DNA from: Caldicellulosiruptor changbaiensis
GTDB taxonomy: Bacteria > Bacillota > Thermoanaerobacteria > Caldicellulosiruptorales > Caldicellulosiruptoraceae
DNA length: 64,000 bases
Direction of reading: 5' to 3'
Assembly (NCBI RefSeq): GCF_003999255.1
Contig: NZ_CP034791.1
Coordinates: 1,962,501 to 2,026,500, forward strand
The translations under genes and the position numbers were made by a program. The notes beneath the pieces were generated by a model, which made no database searches, was not told the DNA's origin, and worked only from the letters and a program-made list of their open reading frames with translations. Of the stretch, positions 9,001 through 18,361 are shown one piece after another. Position 1 is the first letter of the stretch. Each line of letters opens with the position of its first letter.

Positions 9001-9010
9001 GTATCGATAT
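9001..9010. promoter_or_regulatory. Operator-like palindrome, left copy
   Basis: GTATCGATAT, a near palindrome just upstream of the pdxS ribosome site. A second copy (GTATCGATAC) lies 83 bases away at 9084-9093, about eight helical turns. The pair flanks the overlapping divergent promoters, so both are candidate sites for the MocR-type regulator encoded here. Confidence 0.4.
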
Positions 9011-9016
9011 AATTTG

Positions 9017-9045
9017 TTGAACACTTTTGTCCATTTTATTATAAT
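9017..9045 (+). promoter_or_regulatory. Promoter of the MocR-type regulator gene
   Basis: TTGAAC at 9017-9022 and TATAAT at 9040-9045 with a 17-base spacer. The -10 hexamer overlaps that of the opposing pdxS promoter, so simultaneous open complexes at both would be impossible. Confidence 0.65.
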
Positions 9046-9065
9046 GAAAATAAACTTTGTGTAAA
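9038..9065 (-). promoter_or_regulatory. Promoter of pdxST
   Basis: On the minus strand TTTACA (9065-9060) and TATAAT (9043-9038) are 16 bases apart. Transcription would begin near 9031, about 45 bases ahead of the pdxS ATG at 8986. Confidence 0.65.
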
Positions 9066-9071
9066 GGCAGG

Positions 9072-10469
9072 ATGACTATGTGTGTATCGATACAGCTTGA
9101 TAAAAAGTCTAAAAAGCCACTTTACATTCAGCTCTATGAAGCTCTCAAAGAAAAGATATTATCTGGTGAGTACAGCTACATGCAAAAATTGCCTTCTGTC
9201 CGTCACCTTTGCAAGGCTTTAAATGTCAATCTTTCCACTGTTACAAAGGCTTTGAATCAATTGCAGCTTGAGGGGTATATCAAGGCAGTTGCTGGAAGTG
9301 GGTATTATGTTATTTATAATGAATATCAGGACAAGGTAATATTTGAAGAGGAGATTTTAAGCACACCGTCAAGTGAGTTCATAAACCTTTCTTCTTCAAA
9401 ACTGCCATATAGCTTGTATCCAATTGAACAGTTTAAATCATCTATAAATAGTGCAATTGAAACCTTTGGGCCGCAGATTTTTGACTACATTGAACCATTT
9501 AAAAATCCATTGAAAGAGTATCTTGTTGAAAATTACTTAAAAAAATTTAAAGTTTATACTGATATTTCAAATGTAATAATTGTATCTGGTGCTCAACAAG
9601 GGATAGAAATCACAACAAAAAGCCTTTTAAAACCAGGTGATACTATATTTATGGAAAATCCTTCGTATTTAGGGGCATATCATATTTTTAGTAACATGCA
9701 CTTGAATGTCATAGGAATTGATATAGACCAGATGGAGCAAATTGAAGACTATGTTAAAAAATTTTCTCCAAAGGCTTTTTACATAATTCCTTTTTCCCAA
9801 AACCCAACTGGTATTTCTTATACTGAAGAATACAAAAGATATTTGTGTGACATTGCCGAAAAATATAACTTTTATCTTATTGAAGATGACTTTCTTAGCG
9901 ATGTAGTAGTAGAAGAGGGAAATTTCTCTATAAAGGCTTATGACAGACATGACAGGGTATTTTACATCAAAAGTTTTTCAACCCTCACAATGCCAGCGCT
10001 GAGGATTGGATTTGTGGTATCACCAGCAGAGTTTGCAGATGAAGTGGCTTATTACAAATCTACAGCAGATATCTCAACGTCTCTATTTATCCAGGTGTGT
10101 TTTGCAGATTTTTTGAAAAATCATTTTGATTTGTACATTCAAAAACTTAAATCTTATATCCAAGAAAAGCAAAAATTGTTTTTAGATTTGATAGAAAAAT
10201 GTGATCTGGCAAGTAGACTATTTACTAAGAGTCCAAAAGGTATATTTGTATCATTCTTGCTTCCACAAAAAATCTCATCAGCGTATATTTACAATAAACT
10301 GAAAGCTGAGAAAGTATTTATACAACCCCATACATGTTTTTATCACAAGCCAAATTCTATTAATTTCTTTAGAGTGAGCTTTTTAAACTGTAGTGACGTG
10401 GAACTTCAAATTGGAATTGAGAAGATAAGAGATGCTCTAAAACTTATTTTACAAAAGGACGGTGAATAG
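9072..10469 (+). CDS. MocR/GabR-type transcriptional regulator, PdxR-like, without PLP lysine
   Basis: An N-terminal GntR winged helix (residues about 10-75; [20 protein letters not shown]) is joined to a fold type I aminotransferase domain ([26 protein letters not shown]). In GabR and PdxR the lysine that binds PLP follows the serine of FSK; here the segment reads [17 protein letters not shown], with threonine in its place. The neighbouring family tyrosine (EDDY) is phenylalanine. The protein may therefore bind PLP without a Schiff base or sense something else. It is divergent from pdxST, which points to control of PLP synthesis, and is followed three bases later by an amidohydrolase gene. 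Start ATG 9072 or 9078 is uncertain. Confidence 0.85.
   Translation: MTMCVSIQLDKKSKKPLYIQLYEALKEKILSGEYSYMQKLPSVRHLCKALNVNLSTVTKALNQLQLEGYIKAVAGSGYYVIYNEYQDKVIFEEEILSTPSSEFINLSSSKLPYSLYPIEQFKSSINSAIETFGPQIFDYIEPFKNPLKEYLVENYLKKFKVYTDISNVIIVSGAQQGIEITTKSLLKPGDTIFMENPSYLGAYHIFSNMHLNVIGIDIDQMEQIEDYVKKFSPKAFYIIPFSQNPTGISYTEEYKRYLCDIAEKYNFYLIEDDFLSDVVVEEGNFSIKAYDRHDRVFYIKSFSTLTMPALRIGFVVSPAEFADEVAYYKSTADISTSLFIQVCFADFLKNHFDLYIQKLKSYIQEKQKLFLDLIEKCDLASRLFTKSPKGIFVSFLLPQKISSAYIYNKLKAEKVFIQPHTCFYHKPNSINFFRVSFLNCSDVELQIGIEKIRDALKLILQKDGE
9084..9093. promoter_or_regulatory. Operator-like palindrome, right copy
   Basis: GTATCGATAC is a perfect 10-base palindrome lying within the first codons of the regulator gene. 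It matches the copy at 9001-9010. Confidence 0.4.
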
Positions 10470-10472
10470 GTC

Positions 10473-11600
10473 ATGAGCTTGCAAACTGATAAAATTAAAG
10501 AAGTAATTGAGAAAAATATGAACCTTTTCGAAAATATCCGAAAAGAACTCCACAACATACCTGAACTATCGTTTGAGGAATATAAAACACAAAAATACAT
10601 AAGAGAAAAATTGACTGAATGGGGAATAGAAAACTTTCCTGTTGCAAAAACAGGTGTAATTGGAATTATAAACAATTCGGATGAATGTGTAGCAGTCAGG
10701 GCTGATATGGATGCAATATTAGTTGAAGGAAAACCAAGGCACTGCTGTGGTCATGACTTTCATATGGCAATTGTACTTGGCATTGCAAAGACCCTGGTTG
10801 ACATTGGCTATACAGGGTGCGTAAAATTTATTTTCCAACCTGCTGAAGAAGGACCTGGCGGTGCTAAAAAGGTAATCGAAGAAGGTGGATTGAAAAATCC
10901 AAACGTGAAACAGCTCATTGGCTTTCATGTATGGCCAAATCTTGATGTTGGAATGATCGAAATATCAAGTGAAGCTATTATGGCAAGTGTTGATGATTTC
11001 GATATAGAATTTATTGGAAAAGGTGGACATGCAGCCATGCCAGAGCTTACTAAAAACCCTATTTATCCTGCAATAGACTTTATACAGAGTGCAAATAACT
11101 TTTTTTCAGCATTCTCCAAAAAAGTTTCTCCTTTTCATATATCCTTTTCGTCCATTAGCAGTGGCGAAACTTATAATGTGATTGCAAATACATGTAAAAT
11201 AAAAGGTACTGTGAGAACATTTGACGCTAAAATCCAAGATTTCATTTACGAGAACATAAAAAAATTAGCAAAGTGCTCAGCTGAGAAATATGACACACAG
11301 GTAGATATAAACTACTATTTCCAATATCCACCTTTGATAAATAACTCTAAGATTGCAGCAGAATTCTCAAAATCTGCTGAAAATATATTGGGTAAGGAAA
11401 ATGTAAAGAAGGCCGAAATGAGCTTTACTGCCGAGGACTTTGCATTCTACTGTAAAGAAGTACCTTCTTTTTATTTTAGGCTTGGAATAAAAGAAAATGG
11501 CAAAGGAGAAAATCCTTTGCACTCACCATCTTTTGATGCATCAGAAAAGTGTATTTTCTATGGAATATACCTTGTTGTTAACTATTTACTTACTATTTAG
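10473..11600 (+). CDS. M20-family amidohydrolase/peptidase
   Basis: A 375-residue dinuclear-metal hydrolase of the N-acyl-amino-acid amidohydrolase (HipO/AbgB) group. Metal ligands are visible in VRADMDA, CCGHDFHMA and FQPAEEGPGGAKK (catalytic Glu pair), with the last histidine in LHSPSFDA. The lid domain starts near IEFIGKGGHAAMPE. Such enzymes cleave N-acetyl or other acyl amino acids or small peptides in the cytoplasm. It is probably co-transcribed with the upstream MocR-type regulator. The substrate is unknown. Its 3' end overlaps the convergent lipoprotein gene by 15 bases. Confidence 0.9.
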   Translation: MSLQTDKIKEVIEKNMNLFENIRKELHNIPELSFEEYKTQKYIREKLTEWGIENFPVAKTGVIGIINNSDECVAVRADMDAILVEGKPRHCCGHDFHMAIVLGIAKTLVDIGYTGCVKFIFQPAEEGPGGAKKVIEEGGLKNPNVKQLIGFHVWPNLDVGMIEISSEAIMASVDDFDIEFIGKGGHAAMPELTKNPIYPAIDFIQSANNFFSAFSKKVSPFHISFSSISSGETYNVIANTCKIKGTVRTFDAKIQDFIYENIKKLAKCSAEKYDTQVDINYYFQYPPLINNSKIAAEFSKSAENILGKENVKKAEMSFTAEDFAFYCKEVPSFYFRLGIKENGKGENPLHSPSFDASEKCIFYGIYLVVNYLLTI

Positions 11601-12176
11601 AAGAGTAAGCAGTACCTTTTGTGCACGTGAAAACTTATTGCTTCTTACGTAAATGGCAATGTATTTGTTCTTTGTATCAAACCCATATTTTTTAAGTATT
11701 TCAACATTGTCTGCCTTAATGCCATACAAGTCTTTTGCAGATTTGTCTTTTTCTTTAACATAACATGTATCATCAATAAATTTATTTAGCTTATTCTTGC
11801 TTACAAAAGATTTTAGTGAATAGAATGCTCCATTTTGAGCATAGTTTGTAAAGAGTTTTTTATCAAGGACATATATATCACCTTCACCTGCTGCAAGCAT
11901 TACCATGAGTTTTTGCATAAACGCAAATTCTTGTTCAGATTTAGGAGTATCTCCTGTGTAGAGAATCTGGTCAATGTAAACTTTATCACCCGACTTTCTT
12001 TCCAGCTCAGAAATCAATTTTTTAGCATTTTCATCCCCTATGAAATTGCCAACAAGGACAATCCTCACTTTTTTGTTGATATCATCTGCACTGCTTGAGC
12101 AGCCTTGTAGCAAAAACGCTAAAAAACCAATGAGAACTATCAAACTCAGACTCTTTTTTAAATTTCTTTGAATCAA
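11586..12176 (-). CDS. Lipoprotein of unknown function, extracellular-binding-protein-like
   Basis: The signal peptide ends in the lipobox LLQGC, so this 196-residue protein should sit on the outer membrane face. VRIVLVGNFIGDENAKKLISE and GEGDIYVLDKKLFTNYA resemble parts of sugar ABC binding proteins, where a strand is followed by a loop handling an Asp-Ile-Tyr segment, but it is about half their length. The start is TTG at 12176 after AGGTGATG. A TGCCTTTTT / AAAAAGGCA inverted repeat at 12188-12213 includes the ribosome site and could hide it. Confidence 0.6.
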   Translation of the reverse strand: MIQRNLKKSLSLIVLIGFLAFLLQGCSSSADDINKKVRIVLVGNFIGDENAKKLISELERKSGDKVYIDQILYTGDTPKSEQEFAFMQKLMVMLAAGEGDIYVLDKKLFTNYAQNGAFYSLKSFVSKNKLNKFIDDTCYVKEKDKSAKDLYGIKADNVEILKKYGFDTKNKYIAIYVRSNKFSRAQKVLLTLLNSK

Positions 12177-12229
12177 ATCACATCACCTGCCTTTTTTTAT
12201 TTTTAAAAAGGCAATGCCATCTAAAGCAA

Positions 12230-12273
12230 AAAGGGAAGAGCTATATACAATCTGCTAAATAGCTCTTCCCTTT
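12230..12273. terminator. Bidirectional terminator
   Basis: A perfect 14-base stem, AAAGGGAAGAGCTA paired with TAGCTCTTCCCTTT, with a 16-base loop. On the minus strand a T-rich tail follows, so it ends the opp operon. Confidence 0.85.
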
Positions 12274-12293
12274 ATATTTTACTCCATTTTCTC

Positions 12294-13898
12294 TTATTTT
12301 ACAATCTTCGCATACATGAAGTAGTTAAATCCAAGTGGGGAGATGTAGTAGTTCTTTACATAGTCTCGCAGAAGCTGTCCTTTTACATAGAAGTAGATTG
12401 GAATAACAGCATAATCTTCCATTAAGATCTTTTCTGCTTGCATCATGTATTGCATTCTCAGTTTTCTGTCTGTTGTTCTCTTTGCCTTGTCGATAAGCTC
12501 ATCATACTTTTTGTTGCTCCAATTTGTGTTGTTGTTGTCGCTGTATGATGTAAATAGATCTAAGAAGGTCATTGGGTCAACATAGTCGCCTACCCAACCA
12601 TCTCTCGCAACCATGTAGTCTTTCTTCTGTCTTCTGTCTTGCAATACTTTCCATTCCATATTGGAAAGCTTGACTTTGATACCAAGCTGCTGCCACATAT
12701 TTTGAATAGCCTCTGCAATTTTCTTATGTCCTTCGTTTGTGTTGTAGATAATTTCAATTTCTGGGAAACCTTTGCCGTTTGGATAACCAGCTTCAGCCAA
12801 AAGTTTCTTAGCTTTTGCCAAATCTGCTCTCACCGGCAGATAATTACCACTCTCTACTCTGAAATCTTTTGAAATACCTGTAATTCCATATGGTACAAAT
12901 CCAGTTGCTGGTTTTTGACCAAGCTTTCCTATATTCTCTACAATATAAGTCCTGTCAATAGCAAGTGAAAGTGCTGCTCTTACTCTTTTGTCATTAAATG
13001 GTTTTACTTTGCAGTTAACATCATAGTAGTATGTTCCAAGAAGAGGCCATACTTTTAGCTTTTTCTCTTTGAGTAATCTTGGTATCTCTTCTGTTGGAAC
13101 AGATTCTGCACCGTCAACTTGTCCTGCTTCGTATGCTAAGAGGTTTGCTTTATCATCTTCTGAAAGTTTATATACAATCTTTTCAAGTGTTATTGATTTT
13201 GCATCCCAATATTTTGGGTTTTTCTTGAACTCAATGTATGAGTTATGAACCCACTTTGTCATTACAAATGGACCATTGCCTATATATGTCTTTGGATTTG
13301 TTGCCCATTTGTCACCATACTTCTCAACTATATCTTTTCTTACAGGGAAGTATGTTGGGAAGTTTGTCAAATCAATAAAGTATGGTGTTGGTGCTTCTAA
13401 TGTTACTTGCAAAGTCTTTGCATTTAAAGCTTTTACACCAACATCAGATGCTTTTGCCTTGCCTTCATTAAATTTACGACCATTTTTAATATAGTAGAGC
13501 TGGTAAGCATATTCAGAGGCTGTCTTTGGATCTAATGCTCTTTTCCATGCGTACTCAAAATCATATGCTGTGACAGGTTTTCCATCTGACCACTTTGCAT
13601 CTCTTAAGTAGAAAGTGTAAGTAAGACCATCTTTTGATACTGTCCACTTGTAAGCCATGCCCGGTACTGTTTCACCTTTTACATTAACTCTTGTTAAACC
13701 TTCAAACACATTAATGATAATGTTTGCTCCATCAACTGCATTATTTAAAGCAGGGTCTAAATATCTTGGTTCAGCACCGTTGATGTAGGTCAAAACCTGC
13801 TTTGCCGCCGCCTCTGTTGACTTGTAATTTGAGTTAATAAATAGGCCTGTCACCAAAAACATAACAAGTATAAACGCGGCAATAAGACGCTTTTTCAT
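12294..13898 (-). CDS. oppA: Oligopeptide ABC transporter substrate-binding protein
   Basis: A family 5 extracellular binding protein of 534 residues: LTYINGAEPRYLDPALNNA at the mature N-terminus, NVFEGLTRVN, LRDAKWSDGKPVTAYDFEYAWKR and RVRAALSLAIDR are all typical. ATG at 13898 follows GGAGGG. The signal sequence (KKRLIAAFILVMFLVTGLF) has no lipobox cysteine, unlike most Gram-positive OppA proteins, so it may be held by an uncleaved segment or released. It is the last gene of the operon oppBCDFA. Confidence 0.93.
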   Translation of the reverse strand: MKKRLIAAFILVMFLVTGLFINSNYKSTEAAAKQVLTYINGAEPRYLDPALNNAVDGANIIINVFEGLTRVNVKGETVPGMAYKWTVSKDGLTYTFYLRDAKWSDGKPVTAYDFEYAWKRALDPKTASEYAYQLYYIKNGRKFNEGKAKASDVGVKALNAKTLQVTLEAPTPYFIDLTNFPTYFPVRKDIVEKYGDKWATNPKTYIGNGPFVMTKWVHNSYIEFKKNPKYWDAKSITLEKIVYKLSEDDKANLLAYEAGQVDGAESVPTEEIPRLLKEKKLKVWPLLGTYYYDVNCKVKPFNDKRVRAALSLAIDRTYIVENIGKLGQKPATGFVPYGITGISKDFRVESGNYLPVRADLAKAKKLLAEAGYPNGKGFPEIEIIYNTNEGHKKIAEAIQNMWQQLGIKVKLSNMEWKVLQDRRQKKDYMVARDGWVGDYVDPMTFLDLFTSYSDNNNTNWSNKKYDELIDKAKRTTDRKLRMQYMMQAEKILMEDYAVIPIYFYVKGQLLRDYVKNYYISPLGFNYFMYAKIVK

Positions 13899-13954
13899 AA
13901 AAAACCCTCCTCCTTCTGAAAAAATTTTTTTATTTATCTTTACGTAGCCCACCT

Positions 13955-14929
13955 TTACTTTCTATCCATTAGATGGCAGGCTACGTAATGACCAGAACCA
14001 ACATCCTTAAATTCTGGTTCTTCCTCTTTGCACCTGTCAAACGCATACTTGCACCTTGTTCTGAACCTGCAACCAGTTGGCGGATTTAGCGGGCTTGGAA
14101 CATCACCCTCTAATATGATTCTTGTTCGCTCTCTTGAAATCTTTGGGTCAGGAATAGGTATCGCAGAAAGCAACGCTTGTGTATAAGGATGAAGAGGCTT
14201 TTCATACAGTTCATTGCTACTTGCCAGTTCAACAAGTTTTCCTAAGTACATAACACCTACTCGACTGCTTATATGCTTTACCATTGACAAGTCATGTGCA
14301 ATAAATAGGTAGGTTAACCCAAGCTCTTGCTGCAGGTCTTCAAGCATATTTACAATCTGAGCCTGAATTGAAACGTCAAGTGCTGATATTGGCTCATCAC
14401 AAATTATAAACTCAGGCTCAACAGCCAGTGCCCTTGCAATACCAATTCTTTGCCTCTGCCCACCAGAAAATTCATGAGGGTATCTGCTCGCATGCTCGCT
14501 ATTTAGTCCAACAAGCCTCAACAGCTCTTGGACCCTTTCCTTTTTCTCATTGCCTTTTGCAATATTGTGAATTTCAAGCGGCTCACCTATTATATCTCCA
14601 ACAGTCATTCTCGGATTTAGTGATGCATATGGGTCTTGGAAGATCATCTGCATGTATTTTCTGTAAGGAAGCATGTCCTTTTTTGTTATATCCTCACCTT
14701 TGAATATAATCTGACCACTTGTTGGCTCATAAAGTCTAATTATCGTCCTTCCTGTGGTAGACTTTCCACATCCACTTTCTCCAACAAGACCAAGCGTTTC
14801 GCCTTTTTTTATAAAAAAGCTAACATCGTCTACTGCCTTGATATAAGCTTTTTTGCCAAATCCACTTCTTACTGGAAAATATTTTTTAAGGTTCTTTATT
14901 TCAATAAGGATTTCATCCAATTTTTTCAC
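13955..14929 (-). CDS. oppF: Oligopeptide ABC transporter ATPase
   Basis: Cytoplasmic ATPase of the peptide importer. Walker A is GESGCGKST, the signature is [15 protein letters not shown] and Walker B is PEFIICDEP. The C-terminal oligopeptide-transporter extension has [17 protein letters not shown], a four-cysteine region known to bind an iron-sulfur cluster in related proteins. The start is GTG 14929, with a TTG three codons in as alternative. The 324-residue length is standard. Confidence 0.94.
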   Translation of the reverse strand: MKKLDEILIEIKNLKKYFPVRSGFGKKAYIKAVDDVSFFIKKGETLGLVGESGCGKSTTGRTIIRLYEPTSGQIIFKGEDITKKDMLPYRKYMQMIFQDPYASLNPRMTVGDIIGEPLEIHNIAKGNEKKERVQELLRLVGLNSEHASRYPHEFSGGQRQRIGIARALAVEPEFIICDEPISALDVSIQAQIVNMLEDLQQELGLTYLFIAHDLSMVKHISSRVGVMYLGKLVELASSNELYEKPLHPYTQALLSAIPIPDPKISRERTRIILEGDVPSPLNPPTGCRFRTRCKYAFDRCKEEEPEFKDVGSGHYVACHLMDRK

Positions 14930-14977
14930 CTACCTCTTTAGGTAAATTGACAATTACAAAATCTTAAGCCCAGCTTT

Positions 14978-15994
14978 TTATTCATTTACTACCTTTGCAC
15001 TACTTAGTAACTCCTGCGGAGCATATTCATGATTGAGCCAACACCTTGCCTGATGCCCATCCCCTACATCAAAAAGTGGTGGTCGTACTTCTAAGCACAC
15101 TTTCATTGCATAATCACACCTTGGTGCAAAAGGACATCCTTTTGGGGGTTTTAGTAAGTCTGGTGGCTGTCCTTCAATAGGAACAAGCCTTTTCTTGAGC
15201 CCTAAGTGCATCTTTGGTACAGACCTCAAAAGCCCCCATGTGTAAGGGTGTTTTGGATTGTAGAAGATATCATCAACACTTCCTTCTTCAACAACTATTC
15301 CACCATACATGACAATAACCTTTTGGCATATATCAGCAACAACTCCAAGGTCATGTGTGATAAGTATTATAGACATTTTTAGCTGCTGCTGAAGCTTTTT
15401 TAAAAGGTCTAATATCTGCGCCTGTATAGTAACATCAAGAGCAGTTGTTGGCTCATCTGCAATCAAAAGCTTTGGATTGCAAGACAGTGCCATTGCAATC
15501 ATTACCCTCTGACGCATACCACCTGAAAACTCATGCGGATATTGCGAAAGTCTTCTTTCAGGGCTGGGAATTCCAACCAACCTTAACATCTCAACTGCTC
15601 TTTTTTTAGCCTCGGCAGTTGAAACTTTATTGTGAATCTTTATAGCTTCAATTAGCTGATTTCCTATTGTGAAAACAGGGTTTAAAGATGTCATTGGGTC
15701 CTGAAATATCATACTGATTTTATTTCCTCTTATATCTCTCATCTCTTTCTCGGATAGCTTTAGCAAGTCCTTTCCTTCAAAAATAATCTGACCATCTATT
15801 ATCTTGCCCGGTGGGGCAATAAGTCTCATTATAGACATTGATGTTACACTCTTGCCACTTCCAGATTCACCTACAATGCCTACCGTCTGTCCTTCATATA
15901 CATCAAACGAAACATCGTTTACTGCCTTTACTTCGCCAACATGTGTAAAAAATGAGGTTTTCAAGTTTTTTACTTCTAACAGTTTATTGGCCAA
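14978..15994 (-). CDS. oppD: Oligopeptide ABC transporter ATPase
   Basis: Second ATPase of the importer. Walker A is GESGSGKSV, the signature FSGGMRQRVMIAMAL and Walker B KLLIADEPTTALD. The C-terminal region PKGCPFAPRCDYAMKVC matches the OppD/DppD extension. TTG start at 15994 is preceded by GAGGTG. It forms a heterodimer with OppF on the membrane pair OppB-OppC. Confidence 0.94.
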   Translation of the reverse strand: MANKLLEVKNLKTSFFTHVGEVKAVNDVSFDVYEGQTVGIVGESGSGKSVTSMSIMRLIAPPGKIIDGQIIFEGKDLLKLSEKEMRDIRGNKISMIFQDPMTSLNPVFTIGNQLIEAIKIHNKVSTAEAKKRAVEMLRLVGIPSPERRLSQYPHEFSGGMRQRVMIAMALSCNPKLLIADEPTTALDVTIQAQILDLLKKLQQQLKMSIILITHDLGVVADICQKVIVMYGGIVVEEGSVDDIFYNPKHPYTWGLLRSVPKMHLGLKKRLVPIEGQPPDLLKPPKGCPFAPRCDYAMKVCLEVRPPLFDVGDGHQARCWLNHEYAPQELLSSAKVVNE

Positions 15995-16030
15995 CTTCTT
16001 TCACCTCAAATTCTATTAGTATGAAGATAA

Positions 16031-17008
16031 TTATTTCCTCATTCTTGGGTCAAGTGCATCTCTAAGTCCATCGCCAAACAGGTTAAATGCCAATATTATT
16101 AAACACAACAAGAGCGACGGGAAAAATAGTCTGTAAGGGTATGATATAAAGCCATTTATACCATCAGATGCAAGAGAGCCAAGCGATGGAACAGGTGCAT
16201 CAACGCCAAGTCCTATAAAGCTCAAGAAAGACTCAGTAAAAATAGCACTTGGAATCTGCAGCGTAGCCGTAACAATGATTGAACCCATGCTGTTTGGAAT
16301 AAGGTGTCTAAGTAAAATTCTCCATCCACTTGCACCAATTGTCTTCGCAGCAGTAACATACTCTTGCTGTTTTAGGCTTAAAATTTCGCCACGAACAATT
16401 CTTGCCATTGATATCCAATATGTTAATCCCAAGGCAATATAGATACAAACAAGTGGTGCTCCTACTGTTTGAAGACCGCTTAAAAAAGAGTATTTGTCAA
16501 ACAATTTCTCCAATGCAGGTTTTAATGAAACTGAAAGAAGAATTACATAAATCATCAAGGGCACGCTATATAAAATATCAACTATTCTCATCATTATATT
16601 GTCAACTTTTCCACCTATGTACCCTGAAATCCCGCCATACAATACACCAATCACAATATTTATAATTGTCGCAACTATACCAATGGACAAGGATATTCTC
16701 ATGCCATACAAACATCTTACGAAAAGGTCTCTTCCCAACTCGTCAGTCCCAAATAAGTGTTTCAGTGACGGCCCTAACGCTTCTTGTCCACGAAGCTGCT
16801 CATCATACCTGTATGGCATAACCATTGGCCCAACTATTGCAAGGACTATAAAAAATATTATTGCCCACATAGAAGCCATTGCAACCTTGTTAGCTTTGAG
16901 TCTTCTCCAAGCGTCTTGCCAATAGCTCATGCTTGGACGGACTATTGTCTCAAGTTGTTTTTCTTCTTTTGAAATTGGCACAAAAAGTTCTCTTGATATA
17001 TTCTCCAT
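16031..17008 (-). CDS. oppC: Oligopeptide ABC transporter permease
   Basis: An integral membrane permease with the extended cytoplasmic N-terminus typical of OppC (through WRRLKANKVAMAS) and about six membrane segments. The EAA-type coupling loop is EYVTAAKTIGASGWRILLRH. The best start is ATG 17008; the longer TTG reading from 17041 overlaps oppB. The region FGTDELGRDLFVRCLYGMR is highly conserved in DppC/OppC proteins. Confidence 0.93.
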   Translation of the reverse strand: MENISRELFVPISKEEKQLETIVRPSMSYWQDAWRRLKANKVAMASMWAIIFFIVLAIVGPMVMPYRYDEQLRGQEALGPSLKHLFGTDELGRDLFVRCLYGMRISLSIGIVATIINIVIGVLYGGISGYIGGKVDNIMMRIVDILYSVPLMIYVILLSVSLKPALEKLFDKYSFLSGLQTVGAPLVCIYIALGLTYWISMARIVRGEILSLKQQEYVTAAKTIGASGWRILLRHLIPNSMGSIIVTATLQIPSAIFTESFLSFIGLGVDAPVPSLGSLASDGINGFISYPYRLFFPSLLLCLIILAFNLFGDGLRDALDPRMRK

Positions 17009-17030
17009 TATTTTCTTTGCCCCCTTAAAA

Positions 17031-17951
17031 TCAGTCCTCAAGTTTGATACGTGGGTCTATAAATACATAGATGATATCAACAATAAGATTCATAAATATC
17101 AAAAATGCAGCATAGAATATTGTAGTTCCCATTACAAGCGAATAGTCTCTATTTGAGATACTATCAACATAAAATCTTCCCATTCCCGGTATTGAGAAAA
17201 TCTTTTCAACCACGAAACTACCTGTCAAAACACCTGCAATAAGCGGTCCCAAATATGTTACAACAGGAATTAAAGAGTTTTTCAATGCGTGCTTGTACAC
17301 AACTTTAAAATTAGAAAGTCCCTTAGCCCTTGCAGTTCTTATATAGTCTTGGGACAAACTTTCAAGCATACTGCTTCGAATGAGCCTTGCAATAAAAGAT
17401 ATTGGATATGCTGCCAAGGTTATCACCGGCAGAATATAACTTCTTGGCTCATCTAAGCCCATTATAGGCACAAGTTGAAACTTTACGCCAAAGATGTACA
17501 TCAAAATTATCGCAAGAACAAAGCCAGGTATTGTTATAAATATTGTAGCTAACACCATTGAAAGATGGTCTTGCCACTTTCCTTGATTCACAGCCGACCA
17601 AATTCCCAAAGGGATCCCAACCAACAGACTTACAATTATAGCTATAATACCAATCTTTGCAGAAACCGGAAAAGTCTCAGCAATAATCTCATTTACTGTT
17701 CTTCCCTGGTTTCTCATCGAAATTCCTAAATCGCCTTGAAGAAGGCTTTTTAGGTATTTTACATATTGAACACCAATTGGCTGATTTAAGCCATATTTTT
17801 CATTTAAATTCTTCAAAATCTGTTCAGGTAGTGTTTTTTCACCTGTAAAAGGCCCACCGGGTATCATTCTCATAAGGAAAAAAGTTACAGTTATAATTAC
17901 AAACAGAGATACAGCTGACCATAATAACCTCTTTAATATGTATCTTGCCAC
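17031..17951 (-). CDS. oppB: Oligopeptide ABC transporter permease
   Basis: First gene of the operon. The N-terminus ARYILKRLLWSAVSLF, the extracytoplasmic RMIPGGPFTGE loop and the coupling helix DYIRTARAKGLSNFKVVYKH identify the OppB/DppB family; about six membrane segments are present in 306 residues. GTG at 17951 follows AGGAGAG. A promoter and operator-like repeats lie upstream. Confidence 0.93.
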   Translation of the reverse strand: MARYILKRLLWSAVSLFVIITVTFFLMRMIPGGPFTGEKTLPEQILKNLNEKYGLNQPIGVQYVKYLKSLLQGDLGISMRNQGRTVNEIIAETFPVSAKIGIIAIIVSLLVGIPLGIWSAVNQGKWQDHLSMVLATIFITIPGFVLAIILMYIFGVKFQLVPIMGLDEPRSYILPVITLAAYPISFIARLIRSSMLESLSQDYIRTARAKGLSNFKVVYKHALKNSLIPVVTYLGPLIAGVLTGSFVVEKIFSIPGMGRFYVDSISNRDYSLVMGTTIFYAAFLIFMNLIVDIIYVFIDPRIKLED

Positions 17952-18001
17952 TTCTTCTCTCTCCTTTAGAATTAGTTTTATATAAAACGTGTATATTCAT
18001 G

Positions 18002-18139
18002 CAATTGTTTGAATATTTATAAAGTACTTAATTCTGAATTTACTGTTGATTATTATAGCACTAAGTTTTTGTATAATCAATACATGTGAACACATTCAAT
18101 TGTCTGAATATATCAAAAAATTTTCAATCGTTTGAATTG
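18002..18139. promoter_or_regulatory. Three operator-like repeats upstream of opp
   Basis: The motif CAATYGTYTGAAT occurs at 18002-18016, 18097-18111 and 18125-18139. The third copy is a near palindrome (CAATC GTTTG AATTG). Two copies lie upstream of the opp -35 box and one in the 5' leader, which suits an activator or a looping repressor. The remainder of the 410-base gap toward ldh (18140-18361) shows only AT-rich sequence and no convincing promoter. Confidence 0.5.
18052..18080 (-). promoter_or_regulatory. Promoter of the opp operon
   Basis: On the minus strand TTGATT (18080-18075) and a perfect TATAAT (18057-18052) are spaced 17 bases. Transcription would begin near 18045, leaving a leader of about 95 bases. 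Confidence 0.75.
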
Positions 18140-18361
18140 TATGCATGTATTTGTTCATACTTATTAAGTTATCTTCTCATTTTTCAATTATTCTATCCCG
18201 TAAAAATGAAGGCTTAAAATTATTGGTATTCAATTGGAAAGAAAAAATCGTTTTATATTTATACTGTTTTATGTTTTAAAAAATTTTTTCGTCAGTTTAA
18301 ATATCTTATTTTGAGGGTAAAATTAAGCTAGAAAAGTTCAATAAAATAGGAGGAATACTTT

